Below, piece after piece: positions 46,645-56,663 of a DNA stretch of 64,000 bases. A model generated the notes under the pieces. The model had not been told where the DNA came from. It worked only from the letters and a program-made list of their open reading frames with translations, and searched no databases. How positions within the stretch are numbered: position 1 is the stretch's first letter; each line of letters begins with the position of its first letter. Both the position numbers and the translations under genes were made by a program. The DNA is from Salvelinus alpinus (lineage: Eukaryota; Chordata; Actinopteri; Salmoniformes; Salmonidae). The stretch covers positions 37,735,728 to 37,799,727 of the forward strand of contig NC_092115.1 in the NCBI RefSeq assembly GCF_045679555.1, read 5' to 3'.

Positions 46645-48474
46645 CTTAAACCTCTTGTCACTATAGGGGGTGCTGTTTCAACTTGGACATTTATCGTTCC
46701 CAAATTAAACTGCCTCGTACTCAATTCTTGCTCGTACAATATGCATATTATTATTACTATTGGATAGAAAACAATCTCTAGTTTCTAAAACCGTTTGAAT
46801 TATGTCTGTGGGTGAACCAGAACTCTTTCTGCAGCGAAATTCATGACAGGAACTGCGAAGGTCTGAAAACGAGGCTCTGTTCTCAGATCAGTTTAAAGCT
46901 CTGTATGTATCCTATGGGTCGACATGAACTGCACCCGCCTTCCCCTGGATGTCAGTAACCAATGAGAATTGGAATGGAGTTTCTACGTAGATCTCAGACC
47001 TTATAAAAGGCCAAGGAACGAAGGGAGCTCTCTTTTCGACGTTCGTCATTACGCAAAGCAAGACCTCAGGATGGCATTTTGAAACGCTCAGTTATCGGCC
47101 TTAGATATATCCGTCTGTAATTTAATTCGATATAGGTGTTAGAAACATCATAACGAAGTTATTTTAAACCGAGTTATATCAGTTTATGCGAGTATATTGC
47201 TATTTTCGGAATTTCCTTAGTATTGCGTTTTGAACATTTGGGCATGTTGTGGCCACATAGCTATTGTTAGCTGCTAATTCCGAAGTTGAAGACGACGTTT
47301 TACAACCAAGCAACGATTCTTTTGGACAACTTGCCCAAGATTCTGATGGAAGCTCGTCCAAAAGTAAGAGCTATTTATGATGTTATTCCGTATTTATGTG
47401 GAAAAATGTAAACGGATTTGTCCGCCATTATTGCGGCACTGGTCTGGCTGTAACGCACACTGTATGTCTAGTAACGTTAATTTTAAAAATCTAACACAGC
47501 GGTTGCATTAATAACTAATGCATCTTTCATTTGCTGTCCAACCTGTATTTTTTAGTCAAGTTTACGATTATTTATTGATTAGATTAGGTGCGCCTCCAAG
47601 ATGGCGCCGGCCAGAATGCATGAAATGTTGCTAGTGATCACATTGTATAACCACGATTTGTGCTGCTAAATATGCACATTTTCGAACAAAACCTATATGC
47701 ATTGTGTAATATGATGTTACAGGACTGTCATCTGATGAAGTATATCAAGGTTAGTCAAAAATTATATATCTTTTGCTGGATTGTCACGATCGCTAACATT
47801 TGCTGCTGGTAAATGCGGTTGTGTTTCTGGCTATTGTGGTAAGCTAATATAATGCTATATTGTGTTTTCGCTGTAAAACATTTAAAAAATCTGACATATT
47901 GGCTGGATTCACAAGATGTTGGGCTTTCATTTGCTGTACGCTGTGTATTTTTCAGAAATGATTTATGATGAGTAATTAGGTATTTGACGTTGGTCTCTGT
48001 AATTATTCTGGCTGCATCGACGCTATTTCAGATTGCAGCTGCAATGTAGAACTGTGATTTATACCTGAAATATGCACATTTTTCTAACAAAACATATGCT
48101 ATACAATAAATATGTTATCAGACTGTCATCTGATGAAGTTTTTTCTTGGTTAGTGGCTATTTATATCTTTATTTGGTCGAATTAGTGATGGCTACTGATG
48201 GAGTAAAAAACTGGTGGAGTAAAAAAAGTTGTGTCTTTTGCTAACGTGGTTAGCTAATAGATTTACATATTGTGTCTTCCCTGTAAAACATTTTAAAAAT
48301 CAGAAATGATGGCTGGATTCACAAGATCTGTATCTTTCATCTGGTGTCTTGGACTTGTGATTTCATGAACATTTGATTATATGATATCCCTGTGGCTTTA
48401 GGCTAGGCTATACTAGTCAGCTTGTTTGATGGGGGGGATCCCGGATCCGGGGTTGTGACTCGTTAGAGGTTAAG
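46645..48474. mobile_element. TTAA-flanked non-autonomous element, about 1.8 kb
   Basis: The left junction is TTAAACCTCTTGTCAC and the right junction, reverse complemented, is TTAACCTCTAACGAGTC, giving short inverted ends at TTAA as in piggyBac-type insertions. The interior has several diverged internal repeats, e.g. GACTGTCATCTGATGAAGT at 47725 and 48120, and GGCTGGATTCACAAGAT at 47901 and 48312. No open frame. Related sequence recurs at 48945-49190 and 59073-60482. The left flank is hAT and the right flank is Tc1, so the site is rearranged. The piggyBac assignment is inference. Confidence 0.65.
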
Positions 48475-48475
48475 G

Positions 48476-48938
48476 ACAACAAAGTCAAGTTATTGGAGTG
48501 GCCATCACAAAGCCCTGACCTGAATTTGTGGGCAGAACTGAAAAAGCGTGTACGAGCAAGGAGGCCTACAAACCTGACTCAGTTACACCAGCTCTGTCAG
48601 AAGGAATGGGCCAAAATTCACCCAACTTTTTGTGGGAAGCTTGTCAAAGTCTACTCGAAAGGTTTGACCAAAGTTAAACAATTTAAAGGCAATGCTACCA
48701 TATACAAATTGAGTGTATGTAAACTTCTGACCCACTGGGAATGTGATGAAAGAAATAAAAGCTGAAATAAATCATTATCTCTACTATTATTCTGACATTT
48801 CACATTCTTAAAATAAAGTGGTGATCCTAACTGACCTAAGACAGGGAATTTTTACTAGGATTAAATGTCAGGATTTGTGAAAAACGGAGTTTAAACGTAA
48901 TTGACTAAGGTGTATGTAAACTTCCGACTTCAACCGTA
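48476..48938 (+). mobile_element. Tc1-like transposon, 3' portion only
   Basis: The + strand frame reads KLLEWPSQSPDLNLWAELKK, the region of the third catalytic acidic residue, then the C-terminus through KVYSKGLTKVKQFKGNATIY. The right inverted repeat ends at GTATGTAAACTTCCGACTTC. The 5' two thirds are missing. Confidence 0.88.
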
Positions 48939-48944
48939 ATAGCC

Positions 48945-49190
48945 TGGGAGCTCAGAAGAAAAACTATTCTGGTTGGTTTTTCTTTGGAATTTTGCCTGCT
49001 ATATCAATTGTGTTATAGTCTCAGACATTGTTTAAACATTTCTAGAAACTTCAAAGTGTGTTCTATCCAATATTATAAATTATATGCATAATCTGGCTTC
49101 TGGGCCTGAGTAACAGGCAGTTTACTTTGGGCACGTCAGTCAGGCGGAAATTCAGGAAAATAGACCCTAGCTCTAAGAAGTTTTTAAGCA
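48945..49190. repeat. fragment of the TTAA-type element family
   Basis: TTTTGCCTGCTATATCAATT through TCTATCCAATATTATAAATT matches the region 60283-60375 of the longer copy (TTTTTGCCTGCCATATGAGT, TCCTATCCAATACTAATAA). Both ends are lost. Confidence 0.7.
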
Positions 49191-49194
49191 AAAT

Positions 49195-49434
49195 GTTACT
49201 CCAGAGCTTATTTAGGCTTACGATAACAAAGGGGTTGAATACGTATTGACTCAAGACATTTCATCTTTCCATTTTTTATTAATTTGTGAAAATGTCTAAA
49301 AACATAATTCCATTTTCACATTATGGGGTATTGTGTGTAGGCCAGTGAAACAAAATCTCAATGTAATCCTTTTAAAATGCAGGCTGTAACACAACTAAAT
49401 GTGTAAAAATGCATACTTTCTGAAGGCACTGTAG
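49195..49434. mobile_element. Tc1-like transposon, right end only
   Basis: Ends with ACTTTCTGAAGGCACTGTAG and carries TTCACATTATGGGGTATTGTG, standard terminal sequence of the CAGTGCCTT... Tc1 family also seen at 24913-26436. Confidence 0.85.
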
Positions 49435-49934
49435 ATGGCAATGGTTTTAATGGAACTAGGGGTCTCCTTGCCCCCCAGCAGCCAAGTCAAATATATTGTG
49501 ACGTGTTATTGAAAACGATCCTATAGAACAGTGACTGTGTATGTTTTCACAGAAATATATGGAGCCAGCGCATGGAGACTTGCAAGATGATGTGATGAAG
49601 TCCAGACGTACAGACAGGCTTGATACTGATGTCTCTAAATTGAGAGACCAGGCACTCGGCATCATTTCTTTTAATAGACACAAATTGTTCTTGTATTGTC
49701 TTTTTTTATTATTGATTGAATGGTGTCAGTCAATATGGGGAGGTAGAAACCTGGTTTATCAGGAAACTATACATCAGGCGGTGTCAGAGAATGACCCAAT
49801 GAACACTCACTAGAATTGATATACACTGTCACTCTCACACAAATCTCTCACACATTCAAACAGTACATACGCACACACACGCATACCGACACAACACAAA
49901 CAATCCTACATACATACACACGCGCACACTCACA
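49435..49934. other. no gene recognised; CA-rich end
   Basis: A mixed CA stretch at about 49860-49940 precedes the LINE tail. Confidence 0.35.
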
Positions 49935-50258
49935 CACACACTTTTAATTTGCTGCTGCTTCTCTGTTCTTTATTTTACTCATATTATTATCTATTCGGAT
50001 GCGAAGTCACTTTACTCTGCCTTTATGTACATATCTACCTCAAGTGCCTCGTACCTCTGCACATTGTACTGGTACTCCCTGTATATAGCTCCATTCTTGT
50101 GTATTTTATTCCTCGTGTTAGTTACTTTAACATTTGTATCATTCTTTTTTAAACTTTGCATCGTTGGGAAAGGTTCTTAGGCAAGCATTTCACTGTAAAG
50201 TCTAGACCAGTTGTACTCGTAGCATGTGATAAATGAAATTAGATTGATTTGATTTTGT
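49935..50258 (+). mobile_element. LINE 3' tail
   Basis: TTGCTGCTGCTTCTCTGTTC, ATGTACATATCTACCTCAAG and the end AGCATTTCACTGTAAAGTCT, TTGATTTTG follow the same order as the tail of the LINE at 36545-38575. No coding part is left. Confidence 0.8.
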
Positions 50259-50259
50259 A

Positions 50260-51305
50260 TACGGGACAGCACACAGGAAGGTATGACCACTGAAATGTTT
50301 GCCAAGAAAAAAAACATGGATCCTACCATGTGATGTCACAGAGAAGCATTTTGTTAGGACCTTAATTGTTTAACCACAGACAGAGAAATGCACTGTTTTC
50401 ACGTATGTAGACCTTGGTTTGGTGCTGAAGATGATGAATATAAAGCTGAAAAGTGGCGGAATTGCCCTTTAATTTCTCTCCACCCCATGGTAAAATTAGT
50501 AGAATTGCATGAAAATTGTTATAAAATTGCTACATTTTCTCTCTGCCGCATGGCAAAATTTCTAAAATTGCAAATTAACTTTAAAATGTACACTTCTCTC
50601 TGCCATCAAGAGGGTTGCCACCAAAAAATGTGCCTGCTTGGTTTCCACTGCCTTTCTGTATCAGAAACTAACGCGCCTGTTATTGCGTATGCTGTCTGCT
50701 GCAGTGCCTTGACGCTCCACACAGGATGTCCTCGATAGGGGGCTATGGTTTATTTAATACCATGATGGTGAGGGGGGCAGGGTGGAACTGTCTGAGGCAG
50801 AGGGTGTGTCAAGTCAAGTCCCGTTTGCGTTCCTCAAGAGGAGCATAGGCTAAACCTTATCCAAGAAGCGTCTGTTAGAGAGAAGAACTGGCATGAGCTG
50901 AAACTTTTAAAGCTGATAATACACGAACGGATATATATTAGAAACTTTAAAAAGTCACTCAAACTTTTTTGTTGAATAAAGAAGCCATCACTCAACACAA
51001 AGTAAGGAATTGTTCATTTCATTCTTACAACTCTTGACAATTAGTTACACTGTGGTAGGCTACTCAAGTAAAGAACTTTCGCAAATTTCACAAGTGGGTA
51101 GCCTATAGGATGAAAGCTTGCAACTAGAAGCCTGCATCCACCACATGTAGCTTATAAACTTGGCATGAGAGGCAGGCAGAGGAAAGTGCTTATGTAGCCA
51201 ATGGACAAATCAAAATACCAGGCACTTTTAAATGGTAGATAGTTATTAGCTCAGCTGACTGAGCAATATAACGTTTCATTTGGCCATTGAATTACTGAAC
51301 ACTGA
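50260..51305. other. no gene recognised
   Basis: Contains repeated ATTGCATGAAAATTGTTATA-like phrases near 50500-50600 reminiscent of the hAT-type element at 15824-16575, but no ends. A 116-codon open frame at 50388-50738 has no known motif. Confidence 0.35.
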
Positions 51306-51309
51306 ATTG

Positions 51310-51551
<242 letters not shown>

Positions 51552-51776
51552 GTGATGGGTGTTATTGGCTCCAGTGGTACCAGGCTCTGCTCATAAAGTG
51601 AGAGATTCTCAATTGCAAACACCTTTCCACATAAATATTTTAGACACCATGCTGATAAAAACATGGAGCACATTTTCTCTCCCTCCAGAAAGGTTTTCCT
51701 GTTCCCTCGCATAATGTTGTGCGACAACCAATGGAAATATGAGGCATTTTTTGCCTTTCTTACATATACACACATA

Positions 51777-53457
51777 CAGTACCAGTCAAATGTTTGGAGA
51801 CACCTACTCATTCAAGGGTTTCTCTTTATTCTTTAAACTATTTTCTACATTGTAGAATAATAGTGAAGACATCAAAACTATGAAATAACACATATGGAAT
51901 CATGTAGTAACCAAAAAAGTGTTAAACAAATCCAAATATTTATTTTATATTTGAGATTCTTCAAAGTAGCCACCCTTTGCCTTGGTGACAGCTTTGCCCA
52001 TTCTTGGCTTTCTCTCAACCAGCTTCATGAGGTAGTCACCTGGAATGCATTTCAATTAACAGGTGTGCCTTGTTAAAAGTTAATTTGTATAATTTCTTTC
52101 CTTCATAATGCGTTTGAGGCAATCAGCTGTGTTGTGACAAGGTAGGAGTGGTACACAGAAGATAGACCTATTTGGTAAGAGACGAAGTCCATATTCTGGC
52201 AAGAATAAGCAAAGAGAAACATGTCTCATTACCTTAAGACATGAAGGTCAGTCAATCAGGAAAATTTCAAGTACTTTAAAAGTTTTTCAAGTGCAGTTGC
52301 AAAAACCATCAATGAATCATGGCTCACATGAGGACCACCACAGGAAAGGAAGACCCAGAGTTACCTCTGCTGCAGAGGATTAGCTCATTACAGTTAACTA
52401 CACCTCCGAAATTTCAGCCCAAATAAATGCTTCACAGAGTTCAAGTAACAGACAAATCTCAACATCAACTGTTCAGAGGAGACTGCGTGAGTCAGGCCTT
52501 CATGGTCAAATTGCTGCAAAGAAACCACTACTAAAGGACACCAATAAGAAGAAAATACTTGCTTGGGCCAAGAAACATGAGCAATGGACATTAGACCGGT
52601 GGAAATCTGTCCTTTGGTCTGATGAGTCCAAATTTGAAATTATTGGTTCCAACCGCGGTGTTTTTGTGAGATGCGAAGTAGGTGAACAGATGATCTCTGC
52701 ATATGTGTTTCCCACCATGAAGCATGGAGGAGGAGGTGTGATGGCGCTTTACTGGTGAAACTGGAGGCCTGATTCAGTTTCAACTGTTCTGCCTGCGGCT
52801 ATGGAACCCTGACCTGTTCACCGGACGTGCTACCTTGTCCCGGACCTGCTGTTTTCGACTCTCTCTCTCTACCGCACCTGCTGTCTCTAACTCTGAATGC
52901 TCAGCTATGAAAAGCCAACTGACATTTACTCCTGAGGTGCTGACCTGTTGCACCCTCTACAACCACTGTGATTATTATTATTTGATCCTGCTGGTCATCT
53001 ATGAACGTTTGAACATCTTGCGCATATACTGTTATAATCTACACCCAGCACAGCTAGAAGAGGACTGGCCACCCCTCAGAGCCTGGTTCCTCTCTAGGTT
53101 TCTTCCCAGGTTCCTGCCTTTCTAGGGAGTTTTTCCTAGCCACCGTGCTTCGACATCTGCATTGCTTGCTGTTTGGGGTTTTAGGCTGGGTTTCTGTGTA
53201 GCACTTTGTGACATCGGCTGATGTAAAAAGGACTTTATAAATACATTTGATTGATTGATTTATGTAGAGTTCAAGACCACTTAACGATCATGGCTACCAC
53301 AGCATTCTGCAGCAATACGCCATCCCATCTGGTTAGCGCTTAGTGGGACTATCATTTGTTTTTCAACAGGACAATGACCCAACACACCTCCAGGATGTGT
53401 AAGGGCTATTTGACCAAGAAGGAGAGTGATGGAGTGCTGCATCAGATGACCTGGCCA
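51777..53457 (+). mobile_element. Tc1-like transposon, right end missing, with retroposon inside
   Basis: Starts after TA with CAGTACCAGTCAAATGTTTG. The + strand transposase is decayed; traces are [17 protein letters not shown] near 52610 and DNDPTHL near 53372. A retroposon lies at 52775-53262. Sequence resembling Tc1 stops at GATGACCTGGCC near 53455, so the right inverted repeat is lost. Confidence 0.9.
52775..53262 (+). mobile_element. retroposon copy in Tc1, same family as 39338-40168
   Basis: CAGTTTCAACTGTTCTGCCT through AGCACTTTGTGACATCGGCT, ending in ACATTTGATTGATTGATT. It is 5'-truncated relative to the copy at 39338-40168. Confidence 0.85.
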
Positions 53458-53699
53458 TTTTTCAAGTTATTATTAGACATTTCATTATTTACAATTTCAG
53501 TGTACATTGTTCAAAGTCAGTGCTTCTCAATCCTGGTCCCGGAGACCCAAAGAGGCACACACCCCCACCCTCACTCCCACACACCTAACCCCATTCAGAG
53601 ACTTGTAGGTGAGTTGAATAGTTGAATAAAGGGCAAGATCAAAATTAGCACCAAAAAATTAATTAATAGGCAAGTTATATATTTAATGTTGTACCCTTT
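53458..53699. other. spacer with a half MITE end
   Basis: TCAGTGCTTCTCAATCCTGG at 53517 looks like one hAT-type MITE end; I did not find its partner. Confidence 0.35.
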
Positions 53700-54258
53700 C
53701 ACCTATGACAAGCACATCCTATGACACACACATTTGTACCCCCAAAGCACACACATCCCTGGGTTGCTCCTCTTTTCAGTTCGCTGCAGCTAGCGACTGG
53801 AACAAGCTGCAACAAACACTCAAACTGGACAGTTTCATCTCAATCTCTTAATTCAAAGACTCAATCATGGACACTCTTACTGACAGTTGTCGCTGCTTTG
53901 TGTGATGTATTGTTGTCTCTACCTTCTTGACCTTTGTACTGTTGTCTGTGCCCAATAATGTCTGTACCATGTTTTGTGCTGCTACCATGTTGTGTTGCTA
54001 CCATGTTGTTGTGATGTTGTGTTGCTACCATGCTGTGTTGTCATGTGTTGCTGCCTTGCTGTGTTGTTGTCTTAGGTCTCTCTTTATGTAGTGTTGTGTT
54101 GTCTCTCTTGTTGTGATGTGTGTTCTGTCCTATATTTATATTGTATTTCTTTTTTTCTTTTTAATCCCCGTCCCCGCAGGAGGCCTTTTGCCTGTTGGTA
54201 GGCCGTCATTGTCAATAAGAATTTGTTCTTAACTGACTTGCCTAGTTAAATAAAGGTC
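53700..54258 (+). mobile_element. LINE 3' end sharing its tail with tRNA SINEs
   Basis: AASDWNKLQQTLKLDSFIS near 53790-53850 is the usual C-terminal end of a LINE reverse transcriptase. A TG-rich 3' untranslated region with repeated GTTGTGTTGCTACCATG follows. The terminal 50 bases, GGCCGTCATTGTCAATAAGA through CCTAGTTAAATAAAGGTC, are nearly the same as the ends of the SINEs at 20772-20945 and 62152-62345, which shows the LINE partner of those SINEs. Confidence 0.82.
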
Positions 54259-54425
54259 ATGAGGTCTAAGGACCTTTTCTGTCAAATAAGAGGGCCTACT
54301 TTTTTAGGCCATATCACCCAGCCCTATCTCGATTTTTTTCAAACTTTTTTTGTGCAATAATCACTGACCTGGCTTTCAAGTCTGTCTATGAAAATTCCCT
54401 TTTTTTAAACAAATTTAACTAGAAC

Positions 54426-54883
54426 TGTCACGTTCCTGACCTGTTTTCCCTTGTTTTTGTATTTATTTAGTATGGTCAGGGCGTGAATTGGGTGGGTTGT
54501 CGATGTGTGATTTTTATGTTGGGATTTTGTGTGTTCGGCCTGGTATGATTCTCAATCAGAGGCAGCTGTCAATCGTTGTCCCTGATTGAGAATCATACTT
54601 AGGCAGCCGGGGTTTCACGTGTGTTTTGTGGGTGTTTGTCTTCCGTGTCAGTGTTTGTACCACACGGGACTGTTTCGTTTGTTTAGTCTGTACCTGTTCG
54701 TGCGTTCTTCGTTATATGTAAGTTCACATGTTCAGGTCTGTTGACGTCGTTTGTTGTTTTGTATAGTTTGTCAGTGTTCTTCGTTTCGTCTTCTTTAAAA
54801 TAAATCAAACATGTATTCTCCACAAGCTGCGTTTTGGTCCGATCCATGCTCCTCCTCAGACGAGGAGGAGAACAATCGTTACA
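54426..54883 (+). repeat. 5' LTR
   Basis: Contains an inverted pair TGATTCTCAATCAGAGGCAG / CCTGATTGAGAATCATACTT in the middle and AATAAA at about 54799, followed 10 bases later by an ATG (54811) that opens a frame into the element body. Confidence 0.95.
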
Positions 54884-55149
54884 GAAACACCCACCTACAA
54901 AGGACCAAGCAGAGTGGGAAAGGGCAGCAGCGGCAGAAGACACAGGACTCGTGGACTTGGGAAGAGATCCTGGACGACAAAGGACCCTGGGCTCAGCCAG
55001 GGGAATATCGCCGTCCCAAGGCAGAGTTGGAGGCAGCGAAGGCAGAGAGGCGCTGGCGACGCGGTTGGAAGCCCGAGATTCAGACCCAAAAATGTCTTGG
55101 GGCGGGGGGGGGGGGGGGGGCACACGCGGAGTGTGGCAAAGCCGGGTAG
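54811..55149 (+). CDS. LTR-element ORF 1, starts inside the LTR
   Basis: The frame opens at the ATG just after the LTR polyadenylation signal and crosses the LTR/interior junction at 54883. It reads MYSPQAAFWSDPCSSSDEEE, then a charged, helix-prone stretch with SWTWEEILDDKGPWAQPGEY and AELEAAKAERRWRRGW, and runs into a G tract at 55097-55120 after which it stops. No gag zinc knuckle or protease motif is seen. The G tract may have shifted the frame away from the repetitive frame downstream. Similar wording is frequent in salmonid repeats. I do not know a function. Confidence 0.5.
   Translation: MYSPQAAFWSDPCSSSDEEENNRYRNTHLQRTKQSGKGQQRQKTQDSWTWEEILDDKGPWAQPGEYRRPKAELEAAKAERRWRRGWKPEIQTQKCLGAGGGGGAHAECGKAG
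55096..55120 (+). repeat. G homopolymer tract
   Basis: GGGGCGGGGGGGGGGG followed by more G to 55120. A length change here would alter the reading frame of the element's ORF. Confidence 0.9.
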
Positions 55150-55220
55150 GAGACCTGAGCCAACTCCCCGTGCTTACCGTGGAGTGAGAGGGCGTCGTAC
55201 TGGTCAGACACCGTTATGCG

Positions 55221-56162
55221 GTGGAGCGCACGGTGTCCCCAGTACGCGTGCTTAGTCCAGTGCGGGCTATTCCACCTCGCCGCACTGGTCGGGCTAGGTT
55301 GGGCATCGAGCCGGGTGCCATGAAGCCGGCCCAATGCATCTGGTCTCCAGTGCGTCTCCTCGGGCCGGCGTACATGGCACCAGCCTTACAAATGGTGTCC
55401 CCGGTTCGCCAGCATAGCCCAGTGCGGGCTATTCCACCTCGCCACACTGGCAGGGCTACGGGGACCATTCAACCAGGTAAGGTTGGGCAGGCTCGGTGCT
55501 CAAGAGCTCGTGTTCTCCTTCACGGTCCGGTATATCCGGTGCCACCTCCACGTACCAGTCCTCCGGTGGCAGCCCCCCGCACCAGGCTGTCTCTCCGTCT
55601 TCTCTCTCCAGTTGCTCCCACCTGTCCAGCGCTGTCAGAGCCTTCCTCCTCTCCAGCGCAGCCAGAGTCTGAGCTGCCTGCCTGCCCAGAGCCATCAGCC
55701 AGCCATGACCAGCCAGAGCCGTCAGCCAGCCATGACCAGCCAGAGCCGTCAGCCAGCCATGACCAGCCAGAGCCGTCAGCCAGCCATGACCAGCCAGAGC
55801 CGTCAGCCAGCCATGACCAGCCAGAGCCGTCAGTCAGCCATGACCAGCCAGAGCCATCAGCCAGCCAGGAGCTGCCAGAGCCGCCAGCCAGCCAGGATCT
55901 GCCAGAGCCGCCCGCCAGCCAGGATCTGCCAGAGCCGCCAGTCAGCCAGGATCTGCCAGAGCCGCCCGCCAGCCAGGATCTGCCCCTCAGTCCGGTGCTA
56001 CCCCTTGGTTCAGTGGGGTTGATATGGAGGGTGGTTGTGGTTAGGAGGCCACGGGGGCGATTAAGGAGGCGGGAAAAAACATTGTTTACGTGTGGTCCAC
56101 GTCCCGCGCCAGAGCCGCCACCGCGGACAGACGCCCACCCAGACCCTCCCCTAGAGTTTTAG
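55221..56162 (+). CDS. LTR-element ORF 2, Pro-rich repetitive protein
   Basis: A 313-codon frame. The first half repeats SPVRAIPPRRTGRA-like phrases (two copies, near codons 15 and 70). The second half is a run of nine-residue units: PEPSASHDQ about six times, then PEPPASQDL about five times. The rest is rich in Pro, Ser and Arg. No transmembrane segment or enzyme motif is seen. It may be the 3' part of the frame beginning at 54811, separated by a length change in the G tract. Whether it is translated cannot be told from sequence. Confidence 0.5.
   Translation: MERTVSPVRVLSPVRAIPPRRTGRARLGIEPGAMKPAQCIWSPVRLLGPAYMAPALQMVSPVRQHSPVRAIPPRHTGRATGTIQPGKVGQARCSRARVLLHGPVYPVPPPRTSPPVAAPRTRLSLRLLSPVAPTCPALSEPSSSPAQPESELPACPEPSASHDQPEPSASHDQPEPSASHDQPEPSASHDQPEPSASHDQPEPSVSHDQPEPSASQELPEPPASQDLPEPPASQDLPEPPVSQDLPEPPASQDLPLSPVLPLGSVGLIWRVVVVRRPRGRLRRREKTLFTCGPRPAPEPPPRTDAHPDPPLEF
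55695..55990 (+). repeat. 27-bp coding minisatellite in the LTR element
   Basis: About eleven 27-bp units in two subtypes: CAGCCATGACCAGCCAGAGC plus CGTCAGC, then CAGCCAGGATCTGCCAGAGC plus CGCC. The 27-bp period preserves the frame. Confidence 0.9.
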
Positions 56163-56187
56163 GTGGTGCGCCCGGAGTTCGCACCTT

Positions 56188-56200
56188 AAGGGGGGGGTTC
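56188..56200 (+). promoter_or_regulatory. polypurine tract of the LTR element
   Basis: AAGGGGGGGG followed by TTC, directly upstream of the 3' LTR start at 56201, the usual place for the plus-strand primer. Confidence 0.7.
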
Positions 56201-56658
56201 TGTCACGTTCCTGACCTGTTTTCCCTTGTTTTTGTATTTATTTAGTATGGTCAGGGCGTGAGTTGGGTGGGTTGTCGATGTGTGATTTTTATGTTGGGAT
56301 TTTGTGTGTTCGGCCTGGTATGATTCTCAATCAGAGGCAGCTGTCAATCGTTGTCCCTGATTGAGAATCATACTTAGGCAGCCGGGGTTTCACGTGTGTT
56401 TTGTGGATGTTTGTCTTCCGTGTCAGTGTTTGTACCACACGGGACTGTTTTGTTTGTTTAGTCTGTACCTGTTTGTGCGTTCTTCGTTATATGTAAGTTC
56501 ACATGTTCAGGTCTGTTGACGTCGTTTGTTGTTTTGTATAGTTTGTCAGTGTTCTTCGTTTCGTCTTCTTTAAAATAAATCAAACATGTATTCTCCACAA
56601 GCTGCGTTTTGGTCCGATCCATGCTCCTCCTCAGACGAGGAGGAGAACAATCGTTACA
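56201..56658 (+). repeat. 3' LTR
   Basis: Same length as the 5' LTR; I see only a few single-base differences (for example GGGCGTGAGTTGGG against GGGCGTGAATTGGG, and GGATGTT against GGGTGTT). That implies a fairly young insertion. Confidence 0.95.
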
Positions 56659-56663
56659 AGAAC

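Larger units (their letters stand above)
54426..56658 (+). mobile_element. LTR retrotransposon, non-autonomous, 458-bp LTRs
   Basis: LTRs of 458 bp at 54426-54883 and 56201-56658, nearly identical by eye, start TGTCACGTTCCTG and end ATCGTTACA. AGAAC flanks both sides (54421-54425 and 56659-56663), a 5-bp target duplication. The 1317-bp interior ends with a polypurine run AAGGGGGGGG directly before the 3' LTR. No protease, reverse transcriptase, RNase H or integrase is found; instead there is a Pro/Ser/Gln-rich repetitive frame. A good tRNA primer site after the 5' LTR is not obvious. It is probably moved by an autonomous relative. Confidence 0.95.
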
